Shown here piece after piece: positions 42,360 to 51,289 of a stretch of 64,000 nt of DNA. Origin of the DNA: Leadbetterella sp040829825. GTDB taxonomy: Bacteria > Bacteroidota > Bacteroidia > Cytophagales > Spirosomataceae. The position numbers and the translations under genes were made by a program. The notes under the pieces were generated by a model. That model was not told where the DNA came from. It saw only the letters and a program-made list of their open reading frames with translations, and searched no databases. The stretch lies in assembly GCF_040829825.1 (NCBI RefSeq), contig NZ_JBFOLH010000006.1, one strand, 5' to 3'. The first letter of the stretch is position 1; every line of letters starts with the position of its first letter.

Positions 42360-43391
42360 ATGGAAACAACACTAATGTCATTGAAAGAGAAATGGGAAGC
42401 GTTAAAAGCGGAAAATCCCCGGTTAAGGATACGGAATGCGGCTGAGAAGCTGGGCGTAAGCGAAGGAGAGCTGTTGGTGACCGACCTGGGCAACGGGGTT
42501 ACCCGCCTGCGGAACGAGTTTGCTCAGATACTCACCGGGGTGGAAAGCCTGGGAAAAGTAATGGGACTGACCCGGAATGACGAGTGTGTGCATGAGCGGA
42601 AAGGCGTTTACCTGAACGGTGATTTCTCAAACCCGCACGCCCAGATTTTTGTAGGAGATGATATTGATATGCGGATTTTCCTTTCGGCCTGGGCGTCGGC
42701 TTTTGCCGTTACAGACGGAGATAAGAAAAGCCTGCAGTTTTTCGGGAAAGACGGTTCTGCAATTCATAAGATTTACCTGACCAAAGACAGCAACCCGGAA
42801 GCGTTTGATGCTTTGGTAGAGAAATACCGCTCTGACGACCAGGTTTCAGCGCTTGCCGTAGAGGAAATTCCTGCGCCGGCACCGGAAAAGCCCGATAGCG
42901 AGATCGATACGGAAGGATTCAGACAGGCCTGGCTGGCGCTGAAAGATACCCATGATTTCTTTGGTCTTCTGAGAAAGTACAAGGTGACCCGTACCCAGGC
43001 TATGCGCCTGGCACCCGACGAATACCACGCCCGGAAAGTAGGGAACGAAAAAGTGGCGGAGCTGCTGGAAAAAGCGTCAAAAGCAGATTTTCCCATTATG
43101 GTTTTTGTGGGGAACCGGGGAAATATCCAGATCCATACGGGAGAAGTGAACCGCCTGCTGTGGCACGAAAGCTGGATCAACGTGATGGACCCCGATTTTA
43201 ATCTTCACCTGGATACTTCCAAGATCCATGAAACCTGGGTGGTCAGAAAGCCTACAGAAGACGGGATGGTGACTTCCGTGGAGGTGTTTAACCGGAAAGG
43301 AGAAATTATTGTCCAGTTTTTCGGAAAACGTAAGCCGGGAATCCCCGAGCTGCCCGAATGGCAGGCGCTGGTAAGGTCACTGGAGGGGTGA
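42360..43391 (+). CDS. hmuS: HmuS/HemS family cytoplasmic heme protein
   Basis: A 343-residue protein with two similar HemS-type halves (about 20-165 and 190-340). Phrases are LGVSEGELLVTDLGNG and GVTRLRNEFAQIL in the first half, and LRKYKVTRTQAMRLAPDEYH, NVMDPDFNLHLDTSKIHETWVVRKPTEDG in the second. Such proteins bind, traffic or break down heme after import. It begins 26 bp after hmuV. The ATG at 42360 is used, since the open frame upstream runs inside hmuV. Confidence 0.9.
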   Translation: METTLMSLKEKWEALKAENPRLRIRNAAEKLGVSEGELLVTDLGNGVTRLRNEFAQILTGVESLGKVMGLTRNDECVHERKGVYLNGDFSNPHAQIFVGDDIDMRIFLSAWASAFAVTDGDKKSLQFFGKDGSAIHKIYLTKDSNPEAFDALVEKYRSDDQVSALAVEEIPAPAPEKPDSEIDTEGFRQAWLALKDTHDFFGLLRKYKVTRTQAMRLAPDEYHARKVGNEKVAELLEKASKADFPIMVFVGNRGNIQIHTGEVNRLLWHESWINVMDPDFNLHLDTSKIHETWVVRKPTEDGMVTSVEVFNRKGEIIVQFFGKRKPGIPELPEWQALVRSLEG

Positions 43392-43427
43392 TAGAGCAAA
43401 AATTTATATTTATGGAATAGCCGTGAG

Positions 43428-43536
43428 CGTTCAGCAATCAGCTATCAGCAATCAGCTTTCAGAAATTGGGCCATGAATCAGCGTCCGCCGCTGCGGTTTA
43501 TTGCTGATAGCTGATAGCTGAAGGCTGAAAGCTAAA
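43428..43536. repeat. Degenerate heptamer repeat with inverted halves, copy 2
   Basis: The left half (about 43430-43466) is made of CAGCAAT, CAGCTAT, CAGCAAT, CAGCTTT and CAGAAAT. The right half (about 43501-43536) is the same family of units on the other strand (GCTGATAGCTGATAGCTGAAGGCTGAAAGCT). The gap between them holds a GC-rich stem CGTCCGCCGCTGCGG. It ends with AGCTAAAATTTTATACAAATG, the last three bases being the chaN start codon, much like the copy before 15133. Confidence 0.8.
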
Positions 43537-43547
43537 ATTTTATACAA

Positions 43548-44411
43548 ATGAAAAAAATATTCGCCTTATGCCTGTTCCTGGCTGCGGTGTCATTGCATGC
43601 CCAGGAATTGCCGGCTTACCGGATTTATAATTCGAAAGGAAAAGCCGTTGATTTCGGTAAGATGGTCAGGCAGCTGGAGAAGTACGATGTGGTGCTGTTT
43701 GGTGAATACCACAACAGCTCTATTGTACACTGGCTTCAGCTAAAAGCTACCGAAGAGCTGTACAACCGGGCAGGTGACCGGCTGCTGCTGGGAGCCGAAA
43801 TGTTTGAACGCGACAACCAGGAAGCCATAAACCGTTACCTGAAAGGAGAAACAGACGATAAGAAGCTGGCAGAGGAGGCCAGGTTGTGGCCCAATTATAA
43901 AACCGACTACAAGCCCCTGCTTGATTTTGCCAAAAGCAAAAAGCTTCCGATGGTGGCTACCAATGTGCCGCGCCGTTATGCGTCGGCAGTAGCTAAAAAG
44001 GGTATAGACAGCCTGTACCTCGAAGCTTCCGAGAAAGACTGGGTTGTACAATTGCCGTTTACCGTTACCCTCGAAACGCCGGGTTACGAAGAGATGAGAA
44101 AGATGATGGGCGATCACGCCGGGGGCAAAGCCATGAATTTTGTGGCCGCCCAGGCCATTAAAGATGCTACCATGGCCGAATCTATCCTGAAGAACCTGCA
44201 ACCGGGCCGGATTTTACTGCATTATCACGGCGATTTTCATAGCAAAGAATACGGGGGTATTTACTGGTACCTGAAACAGGCGCGTCCTGACCTGAAGATT
44301 GCCGTGATCTCGGTGGCTGAAAGTGAAGAGCAGAAGCTGCCCCTGCCGGCTGATTTTGTGAAGACCGATTTTAACCTGGTGGTTCCGAAAGATATAACCA
44401 AGACCTATTAA
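43548..44411 (+). CDS. chaN: ChaN family heme-regulated protein
   Basis: A 287-residue exported protein (signal MKKIFALCLFLAAVSLHAQ). It shows the ChaN/Tiki fold motifs: VVLFGEYHNSSIVHWLQL (about 50-67), LLLGAEMFERDNQEAINRYL, ATNVPRRYASAVA and LLHYHGDFHSKEYGGIYWYL. The paired His and Glu residues in these motifs are shared with metal-dependent Tiki-like peptidases and with heme-binding ChaN. It has no lipobox. Its place after hmuS supports a role in heme uptake or sensing. It is separated from hmuS by the repeat region and may have its own promoter. Confidence 0.85.
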   Translation: MKKIFALCLFLAAVSLHAQELPAYRIYNSKGKAVDFGKMVRQLEKYDVVLFGEYHNSSIVHWLQLKATEELYNRAGDRLLLGAEMFERDNQEAINRYLKGETDDKKLAEEARLWPNYKTDYKPLLDFAKSKKLPMVATNVPRRYASAVAKKGIDSLYLEASEKDWVVQLPFTVTLETPGYEEMRKMMGDHAGGKAMNFVAAQAIKDATMAESILKNLQPGRILLHYHGDFHSKEYGGIYWYLKQARPDLKIAVISVAESEEQKLPLPADFVKTDFNLVVPKDITKTY

Positions 44412-44418
44412 TTTGGAT

Positions 44419-44457
44419 GGGCGGCAGGACAGACCTTAAGGCCTGTTCCTGCCGCCC
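44419..44457. terminator. Strong stem-loop after chaN
   Basis: GGGCGGCAGGA (44419-44429) pairs exactly with TCCTGCCGCCC (44447-44457) and is followed by GTTTATT. The T-run is short, but the 11-bp GC-rich stem sits between convergent stops, so it likely ends both transcripts. Confidence 0.7.
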
Positions 44458-44476
44458 GTTTATTCCTCCCTGTAAT

Positions 44477-45175
44477 TTATTCGATGGCCGTTGCCAGCTC
44501 TACCCGGATGCGGGTATAATACAGCGTGGTAGCTGCTTCAAAGCCCGAGTCGGTACCCACTATGATCCACAGGTTACCGTCTTTATCGGTTTTGCCGGTG
44601 AATTCGCCCGAGCGGGTAACCAGGGTATATTCGGGAACGGATTTCCCGTTGGAAATGTTACCGATCACCTTCATGTCGTCACCGTCAGTGGCCTGCTGTA
44701 TTTTGGAAATGTTCATCCGGTAATGGCCGTCTGCAGGATCCAGTACTTTTTTGGGTTCTTCAGAAGCCAGGCCTACTCCCATATACACGCTGTGTGCGGG
44801 CGAGCCGCCCACGCCCACTGAGCCTTCAGCGGCGTTGGTGGCAAACTGTACGGTAAACGTGCCCTTGTATACCTGGTTGGGCAGGCCCATGCTGACTTTC
44901 CGGGTCAGGTACATGAAAAGGTCGTCACTGTGATTGTTACCGGAAATCCGTACTGCTTTTTTGGTGGTATCCAACGGTGAGGGCAGAAAGGAGTGGGTTA
45001 CGGATAATCCCCAGTCTTCTTCCACGCCTTCGGGGTAATCGGCAAACCCGCCGATCCAGTCGGTAGTGGAAGAGTTAAAGCTGTGGTCAATAATTATCGA
45101 CATACGGTTGACATCAGCATCGTTCTTACATGCCATACACCACATCACCCCAACTACTGCAATAACTTTTCTCAT
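44477..45175 (-). CDS. Lipoprotein of unknown function
   Basis: A 232-residue predicted lipoprotein: signal MRKVIAVVGVMWCMAC with a lipobox CMA-C at residue 16. The mature part is beta-rich, with STTDWIGGFADYPEGVEEDWGLS, GTFTVQFATNAAEGSVGVGGSPAHSVYMGVG and NLWIIVGTDSGFEAATTLYYTRIRV (split here). I do not recognise the family. It is downstream of ggt on the same strand (70 bp gap) and could be cotranscribed. Confidence 0.7.
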   Translation of the reverse strand: MRKVIAVVGVMWCMACKNDADVNRMSIIIDHSFNSSTTDWIGGFADYPEGVEEDWGLSVTHSFLPSPLDTTKKAVRISGNNHSDDLFMYLTRKVSMGLPNQVYKGTFTVQFATNAAEGSVGVGGSPAHSVYMGVGLASEEPKKVLDPADGHYRMNISKIQQATDGDDMKVIGNISNGKSVPEYTLVTRSGEFTGKTDKDGNLWIIVGTDSGFEAATTLYYTRIRVELATAIE

Positions 45176-45245
45176 ATATATTTTGTTTGATTAGTATATT
45201 ACAGAGACCCGGATACGGCTGAAAAGGTTGGAACGGGTGCGGGAA

Positions 45246-47021
45246 TCAATATCCCACACTCGTATTATCTGCCCGCGGATCGGAGGCTCCTTCCAGGCGG
45301 CCGTCGGGATATACCAGGATACAGTCCATCCGGCCGAGCGTACCGTTTTGAGGATCCATGACGTATCCTTTTTTACGAAGCTCAGCAAGGGTTTTATCTG
45401 AAAAAGCCCCTTTTTCAAATACTGTACGATCAGGAAGCCACTGGTGGTGAAATTTCAGCGCATTCACCGATTGCTGCATGGTCATCTTGTGATCGATCAC
45501 GTTGAGAATGGTCTGGAAAATGGAGGTCATGATGGTGCTTCCGCCCGGTGTGCCTACCACCATGAAGAGCTTGCCGTTTTTCTCAATGATGGTGGGTGTC
45601 ATACAGCTCAGCATACGCTTGCCGGGGGCAATTTCATTGGCTTTGTTACCGATCAGCCCGAACATGTTGGGCACCCCGGCTTTGATAGAGAAATCGTCCA
45701 TTTCATTGTTCATCAGGAAGCCGCCGCCTTCTACAATGACTTTAGACCCGTAGGCCCCGTTAATGGTGGTGGTCAGTGAAACGGCATTTCCTTCCTTGTC
45801 TACTACAGAAAAATGGGTGGTTTCCATCGATTCATACCCGGGGATATCACCGGCCCGGATATCGGAGCTTTTGGAGGCTACTTCGGGATTAAAGTCTTTC
45901 CAGCGTTCTTTCAGGTAAGCGGCCGAGATCAGCTTGTCCAGGGGGATATCAATGAAATCGGTGTCTCCCATCCACTTTGCGCGGTCGGCGTAAACCCTTC
46001 TTTCCGCTTCAATCATTACCTGGGCTGTTTTTTCCGAGTTCCATCCCCATTGCTGCAGCGGGTATTGTTCTACCAGCTTAAGCATCTGGATGAGGGCGAC
46101 CCCGCCGCTGGAAGAAGGGGCCATGGAGACTACTTTGTGGCCGCGGTAGTCGGATACCAGGGGCTTGCGCCAGGCTGATTTGTATTGTTTGAGGTCTTCG
46201 TGGGTGATGATGCCGCCGCCTTTTTTCATTTCGGCAACCAAAAGATCAGCGGTTTTGCCGCTGTAAAATCCTTCCCGGCCTTTATCCCGGATTCTTTTCA
46301 GGCATTCGGCCAGGTCTTTCTGCACCAGTAGGTCACCTTTTTTCCACTCGGTACCGTCGGGTTTGATGAAATAGGTAAGCTGAGGGCCGTTTACTTCCAG
46401 GAAAGTCTTTTTGTAGCTGTTGAGCCCGCGGGCTTCTCTTTCGGTAAGGATAACGCCTTCTTCTGCCAGCCGGATGGCCGGGCCGAGAATCTTTTCCCAG
46501 GCTATTTTTCCCAGCCTGCTGTGCATTTCCACGGTGCCGTCTACCGATCCGGGCACCCCGCTGGCGAGATGTCCTTTCAGGCTGAGGCCTTCTATAACAT
46601 TCCCGTCTTTGTCAAGGTACATGTCGCGGTGAGCTGCCAGGGGGGCTTTTTCCCGGAAATCAATGGAATGGTATTTCCCGCTGTGCTCACGGATCACGGC
46701 AAAACCGCCGCCGCCCAGGTTACCGGCAAAGGGGAAAACCACTGCGAGGGCGTAATGGGTAGCGATGGCGGCATCAACGGCATTGCCTCCTGCCTGCAGA
46801 ATCTCCAGGCCGGCTTTTGAGGCTTCTTCGTGGGCGGAGGCCACCATGCCGTTTTTCCCGAATACCCCTTGCTTATCGGAGTAGAACGGGCGGGCGTCGG
46901 GGTCTTCCACAAACAGGGTGAAGAGGTCTTTTGAAGGCTCTTTCCGGGGCGCATTTTTACATGATCCGACCAGTAACAGCGTAAGCAAACTAAATACAAT
47001 AAATGAGAATCCGGTTTTCAT
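45246..47021 (-). CDS. ggt: Gamma-glutamyltransferase
   Basis: A 591-residue Ntn-hydrolase, exported and lipidated (signal ending LLVGS-C, residue 21). It breaks the gamma-glutamyl bond of glutathione. Autocleavage would occur before T401 in ESME/TTHFSVVD, making the large and small subunits. Other motifs are AVDAAIATHYALAVVFPF, GGGGFAVI and GGFLMNNEMDDFS, and GTPGGSTIMTS near the C-terminus. It probably works in the periplasm or on the surface. Divergent from the FtsX-like permease. Confidence 0.94.
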   Translation of the reverse strand: MKTGFSFIVFSLLTLLLVGSCKNAPRKEPSKDLFTLFVEDPDARPFYSDKQGVFGKNGMVASAHEEASKAGLEILQAGGNAVDAAIATHYALAVVFPFAGNLGGGGFAVIREHSGKYHSIDFREKAPLAAHRDMYLDKDGNVIEGLSLKGHLASGVPGSVDGTVEMHSRLGKIAWEKILGPAIRLAEEGVILTEREARGLNSYKKTFLEVNGPQLTYFIKPDGTEWKKGDLLVQKDLAECLKRIRDKGREGFYSGKTADLLVAEMKKGGGIITHEDLKQYKSAWRKPLVSDYRGHKVVSMAPSSSGGVALIQMLKLVEQYPLQQWGWNSEKTAQVMIEAERRVYADRAKWMGDTDFIDIPLDKLISAAYLKERWKDFNPEVASKSSDIRAGDIPGYESMETTHFSVVDKEGNAVSLTTTINGAYGSKVIVEGGGFLMNNEMDDFSIKAGVPNMFGLIGNKANEIAPGKRMLSCMTPTIIEKNGKLFMVVGTPGGSTIMTSIFQTILNVIDHKMTMQQSVNALKFHHQWLPDRTVFEKGAFSDKTLAELRKKGYVMDPQNGTLGRMDCILVYPDGRLEGASDPRADNTSVGY

Positions 47022-47052
47022 TGGTTCCAGGTTTTTCCGCCAATCCCTAAAA

Positions 47053-47084
47053 TTGACCGTTGGTTTGTTCTAAAAGTATATTTG
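47053..47084 (+). promoter_or_regulatory. Promoter of the MacB/FtsX-type permease
   Basis: TTG (47053-47055), 21-bp spacer, TATATTTG (47077-47084). It fits the Bacteroidota promoter form with a leader of about 55 nt before the ATG at 47146. Confidence 0.45.
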
Positions 47085-47145
47085 GTAAAAATAAGGCTTG
47101 AAACTACATATTTTTTAATGACTTTTACAATAAAAATATAGGTAA

Positions 47146-48387
47146 ATGCTTTTTTTACGGCTTACACTTGAAAGTTTCCGTTTTGCCTGGCAGGCCCTGC
47201 GCTCTAATATTTTGCGCACGGTGCTTTCTCTCCTGGGGGTTACGGTGGGTATTTTTTCGATTATCGGGGTGTATACCATGGTAGACTCGCTGGAAACCAA
47301 TGTGAAAGCCGGCCTGAGCTCTATCGGTAGCCAGTCGATTTACATCGAGAAGTTTCCCTGGGGCATCGGTGAGTCGGAATACCCCTGGTGGAAGTATTTT
47401 ATGCGGCCCCAACCTACTTACCGGGAGTTCAGGAGCCTGAAGAATACCCTGAAAGAGGCCGATGCCATTACCATTATGTCGTGGAATTCGGCCATTGCCA
47501 AACGAAAAAGCAACAGCTTCAGCAGCCTGGTGCAGGGCGTATCCTTTGAATACGACCTGATCAACGAAACCCCGATCGAAAAAGGGCGTTATTTCCTGGA
47601 GCAGGAGACAGACGCGGCCCGGCCGGTGGCCATCCTGGGCGCCAGCGTAGCAGAAACGCTCTTTGGAGATGAAGACCCGATCAACCAGCGAATTAAGGTA
47701 AAGGGAGAAAATTTTACGGTGATAGGCGTGGTGGAGAAGAAGGGTAAGCAGATGCTGGATGTGGGTGGAAACCCCGACGACAAGATATTTATTCCTTTCC
47801 TGAAGCATAAGCGGATGTTCAGCTCGGGAAACCTGACGGGAACCATACAGGTGAAGGCCAGGGATGTGGATGGCGGACTGGAGACCCTGGAGAGCGAGGT
47901 GAAAGGGCAAATGCGTACGCTGAGAGGACTGAAACCCCTGGCCGACGACAATTTTGCACTGAACCGGCCCGATGCGCTGGTGAATTTTATGACCACTATT
48001 TTCTCGTCTATCCGTACGGGCGGCTTCGTGATCGGTTTGTTTGCCCTCCTGATCGGCGGCTTCGGTATAGCCAATATTATGTTTGTGTCGGTGAAGGAGC
48101 GTACCAATATCATTGGTATCCAGAAGTCGCTGGGGGCCAAGAATTTTTTCATTTTGTTCCAGTTCCTGTTTGAGGCCGTGTTTTTATGCCTGCTGGGCGG
48201 GCTGATCGGCTTGTTGCTGGTGTATATGGCCAGCTTTATCCAGCTGGGAACCATGGATATTGTTCTTACGCCGTCGAATATGATCTTCGGCCTGGTAATC
48301 TCCAGCGTTATCGGTGTGGTAGCGGGGCTGATACCGGCGTTCCAGGCAGCCAATATGGATCCTGTGATTGCTATCCGGGCCAAGTAG
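47146..48387 (+). CDS. ABC transporter permease, MacB/FtsX family
   Basis: A 413-residue inner-membrane protein with four helices: one near the N-terminus (about 24-44; LRTVLSLLGVTVGIFSIIGVYTM, shown in part) and three near the C-terminus (about 285-400; GLFALLIGGFGIANIMFVSV, FLFEAVFLCLLGGLIGLLLV, GLVISSVIGVVAGLIPAFQA). Between them lies a MacB-type periplasmic domain. The ERTNIIGIQKSLGAKN loop is the ATPase coupling site. No ATPase gene is adjacent, so the partner is elsewhere. Substrate unknown. Confidence 0.9.
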   Translation: MLFLRLTLESFRFAWQALRSNILRTVLSLLGVTVGIFSIIGVYTMVDSLETNVKAGLSSIGSQSIYIEKFPWGIGESEYPWWKYFMRPQPTYREFRSLKNTLKEADAITIMSWNSAIAKRKSNSFSSLVQGVSFEYDLINETPIEKGRYFLEQETDAARPVAILGASVAETLFGDEDPINQRIKVKGENFTVIGVVEKKGKQMLDVGGNPDDKIFIPFLKHKRMFSSGNLTGTIQVKARDVDGGLETLESEVKGQMRTLRGLKPLADDNFALNRPDALVNFMTTIFSSIRTGGFVIGLFALLIGGFGIANIMFVSVKERTNIIGIQKSLGAKNFFILFQFLFEAVFLCLLGGLIGLLLVYMASFIQLGTMDIVLTPSNMIFGLVISSVIGVVAGLIPAFQAANMDPVIAIRAK

Positions 48388-48402
48388 AATACCGGGAAAC
48401 AG

Positions 48403-48458
48403 AACGCGGACGGGTAAGAGGCATTGCTAAAATTATGTGCCTCTTACCCGTTCGCGTT
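48403..48458. terminator. Very long stem-loop after the permease gene
   Basis: ACGGGTAAGAGGCA (48410-48423) pairs with TGCCTCTTACCCGT (48438-48451), extended by AACGCG/CGCGTT with one G-T pair, about 21 bp in all. It lies between convergent genes. It ends in TTTTACC on the plus strand. Confidence 0.75.
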
Positions 48459-48481
48459 TTACCGGTGCCTCCCTGCCGGGG

Positions 48482-48838
48482 TTAGCTGAACATCATCCGG
48501 AGATGCCTGCCTGCCAGGCCGGCAAAGCCCGTGGTCAGACCGGCTACGAGGGTAACAATGGTCAGGATGAGCGCCAGGCTGGGCACATAGGCCAGCAGGG
48601 CATTGTCGCCCGTAAAGAGGGCGCCGATCTTATCGACCAGGTTTTCTTTTCCTGAGAAGGCCAGGATAAGCGAATAGCCTGTCCAGAGGGTCACCCCGGC
48701 TGCTGCAGACACCCAGAACGCCTGCCGGGTGGTTTTGGCTTTCAACGCGCAGATCAGGCAGGCTACCAGGGGCAGCACCCACCAGGGCCCCACAAGGGAG
48801 CCGACGGCTCCTAAAATTATAATGAGTAAGTACAACAT
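48482..48838 (-). CDS. Small integral membrane protein of unknown function
   Basis: A 118-residue protein with about four membrane segments (LYLLIIILGAVGSLVGPWWV, LPLVACLICALKA, FWVSAAAGVTLWTGYSLILA, YVPSLALILTIVTLVAGLTT) and a basic C-terminus (GRHLRMMFS). The ATG at 48838 shares one base with the acylase stop (TGATG), so it is translationally coupled to that gene; a GTG at 48841 is an alternative. No family recognised. Confidence 0.75.
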   Translation of the reverse strand: MLYLLIIILGAVGSLVGPWWVLPLVACLICALKAKTTRQAFWVSAAAGVTLWTGYSLILAFSGKENLVDKIGALFTGDNALLAYVPSLALILTIVTLVAGLTTGFAGLAGRHLRMMFS

Positions 48839-51285
48839 CACTTCTTCGGGTTAATAATCACATTTTTGAGATGCTTGCTGATTTTTTCATCTTTGGTCTT
48901 CATAAAGATCAGCGGGTTCAGCTTACCCTCTGCCCAGTCGTCAATCATGTTATCGTAGTATTTGCTTGACGGCCTTCCGGACTGCCCGCCGGGGTATAGT
49001 CCGTAGGCGCGGGGCCATTCTTTGTCGAGCTCAACCACCATTCGCCAGGAAGGCCCGGTGCGAGAGGTAGAGGCATTGACGATCTGGCTTCCGCCCCCGT
49101 TTTTAATGGTAGCCCGGCTGAAGCTTTTAAAGGCAGGTACGAGGTGATTGATGCTGGTATTTTTAACTTTGTACCAGGCCCAGTTTTCTTTATTCATGGT
49201 GCCGTGATGCCGGGTAAGCGAGTCGAGCGAGGCCTTGAAGCTGCCCAGAACGATGTAGTCGTAGGTTTCCACCGTATCTGCGGTATTGATGTTGTCAAAC
49301 CACCGGCCGGCCGGCTCAGTGGTGACCAGCTGGGCTGTCCGGTCATTCGACGGGTACAGCATATTTTTCTCTGCCGGAAATTCATCGTCCCAGATCCACC
49401 GGGTCAGTTCTGCCGCCCAGGTTTCAAAGATAGTGGCGGCTACGGAAGTGGCGGTATTCTGCCTGTTCCATTCTTTCAGAAGCTTTATGGAAGGCAGCAT
49501 ATCCGGGGTAGAGTGCTTTTCGAGCACCGGGATCAGCGAAGGCAATATCCTTTCGGCCATCAGGTTGTAGTTATCGTTCTGAATGCTCCTCAGGCTGTCG
49601 GCATTGGCGTTGGTAAGATGGGTCAGCCGGTCATTGATCCGGCGTCCGCGGTAAGCCGGGGCAAATCGCCAGCCCAGGTAATACGGGTAGGTAGGATCGG
49701 TAGAAAACTGGTTGGCCGAGCTTACAAAACCGCGGGGCGGGTTTTTCACTGTAGGGTTTTGCTCGTACGGAATATACCCCTGCCAGTCGTGTTCGGGGTT
49801 GGTGCCGTCCAGGATGAATTTTCCCTGGTCTTTCCATTTCAGGGGCAGCTTGCCGTTTACGGTTATGGCAATGTCGTTCCCGTTGCTGGCAAAGATAAAG
49901 TTCTGGGCCGGGGCCGAATAAACGGCCAGGGCTTTCCGGTAATCGTCGTAATTATGCGCACGGTTCAGGGCCAGGAACGTAGACAGGTCGGAGCCTGCCG
50001 TATAATGGGCTATCCATTTCATGGCATGCCCGGCAGGAGCATTTTTTCCGTAATTGTCTTTTTTATCCTCGTTGTATACTACCGGGCCGTGGTGGGTATA
50101 AACCAGGGTATCCTGCACCACTTTCCCGTTTTTAAACCGGAATTCTTCGATATAAATTTTGGTGGGCTTCCACTGGTTGTCGTGCCAGTATTCTTTTTTG
50201 GAGCTGTCTTTGAACCGGATCTGGTAGAAATCCATGACGTCGCTTCCCACGTTTGTTACGCCCCAGGCCACGTCTTTGTTGAAGCCGATGACGATACCGG
50301 GGCAACCGGGCAGCGCCACACCGTATACATTAACCCCGGGAGCCGAGAGCTGCATCTGGTACCAGATGGAAGGCAGGCTGAGCCCCAGATGCGGGTCATT
50401 GGCCAGGATAGGCAGGCCTGTGGCCGATTTGCTTCCGCTGATGGCCCAGTTGTTGGACCCGATGCCCGGATCGGGCCGGGTGATGTACTGGCTGAGCAGC
50501 TCTTTCTGCAGCGGGGGAAGCGTCACTTCGGGAACTTTCACCTTTTCCGGTGTGAAGTTCCACGGGGTACCTGAGGGAATGATGGGCGACTCTACCGAAG
50601 GATAGTCGGGGAAGAGGTCGTTCACGGTCTCCATGCCGTATTGGGCCAGCACATTGGTCAGCCGGAAGTCGTCGCTCTGGCCGTTTAAGGTCTGGCGCAT
50701 GTTCATGAGCATCAGGATGGTCTTCAGGGGAGTCCATTCTTCGGGTTCGTAGCCCAGGATCTTATATTCCACAGGTAATTTTTTATAATTCAGCTGGGAA
50801 ATATAGGTATTCACACCGGCGGCATAGGCCGTGAGTATACGCCAGGCTTTTTCGTCCTTTTTCTGGTTTTCCACGATTTCCTCGGCGGCACGGGCCATGC
50901 CCAGGCGCCGGTTATAGCGGTCAAACTCAAAGGCGGTTTCGCCTACTACTTCGGTCAGGCGGCCGGAAGAAACCAGGGTATAGAACTCCATCTGCCAAAG
51001 CCGGTCTTTGGCCACAAGATAGCCCTGTGTAAAGTACAGGTCGTCTTCATTGGCGGCAAAAACATGGGGTACGTAGTTGCTGTCATACACTACTTTTACG
51101 GGTTCATTTACACCTTTCAGGAAGATTTCTTCCGAAAGGTCTTCCTCCTGGGTGGTATTCTGAAGAAAACCGTGAAAAGGGCTGAAAAATTTCCCCAGGG
51201 GCGGAACGCTGCCCAGGGGCTTGTTAAAAAAGTAAATCAGTGCTATGGCGACCAGCGGACTCCACAGAAATTTAATAAACTTCAT
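48838..51285 (-). CDS. Penicillin acylase family protein
   Basis: An 815-residue Ntn-hydrolase of the penicillin/acyl-homoserine lactone acylase family. One N-terminal membrane segment or signal (LWSPLVAIALIYFF) is followed by the alpha part (FTQGYLVAKDRLWQME, RRLGMARAA). The expected self-cleavage site precedes S277 in GSNNWAISG, the new N-terminal nucleophile; the beta part has LPILANDPHLGLSLPSIWYQ and WGVTNVGSDVMDFY. Substrates may be N-acyl amides, lactones or beta-lactams; nothing here decides. It sits between DUF4301 (4-bp gap) and a small membrane protein in one operon. Confidence 0.9.
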   Translation of the reverse strand: MKFIKFLWSPLVAIALIYFFNKPLGSVPPLGKFFSPFHGFLQNTTQEEDLSEEIFLKGVNEPVKVVYDSNYVPHVFAANEDDLYFTQGYLVAKDRLWQMEFYTLVSSGRLTEVVGETAFEFDRYNRRLGMARAAEEIVENQKKDEKAWRILTAYAAGVNTYISQLNYKKLPVEYKILGYEPEEWTPLKTILMLMNMRQTLNGQSDDFRLTNVLAQYGMETVNDLFPDYPSVESPIIPSGTPWNFTPEKVKVPEVTLPPLQKELLSQYITRPDPGIGSNNWAISGSKSATGLPILANDPHLGLSLPSIWYQMQLSAPGVNVYGVALPGCPGIVIGFNKDVAWGVTNVGSDVMDFYQIRFKDSSKKEYWHDNQWKPTKIYIEEFRFKNGKVVQDTLVYTHHGPVVYNEDKKDNYGKNAPAGHAMKWIAHYTAGSDLSTFLALNRAHNYDDYRKALAVYSAPAQNFIFASNGNDIAITVNGKLPLKWKDQGKFILDGTNPEHDWQGYIPYEQNPTVKNPPRGFVSSANQFSTDPTYPYYLGWRFAPAYRGRRINDRLTHLTNANADSLRSIQNDNYNLMAERILPSLIPVLEKHSTPDMLPSIKLLKEWNRQNTATSVAATIFETWAAELTRWIWDDEFPAEKNMLYPSNDRTAQLVTTEPAGRWFDNINTADTVETYDYIVLGSFKASLDSLTRHHGTMNKENWAWYKVKNTSINHLVPAFKSFSRATIKNGGGSQIVNASTSRTGPSWRMVVELDKEWPRAYGLYPGGQSGRPSSKYYDNMIDDWAEGKLNPLIFMKTKDEKISKHLKNVIINPKK

Positions 51286-51289
51286 ACGG

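Noticed and set aside
49144..50574. 476-codon open frame on the plus strand
   Set aside because: It is antisense to the penicillin acylase; composition follows the real gene's third-codon bias and no family is visible.
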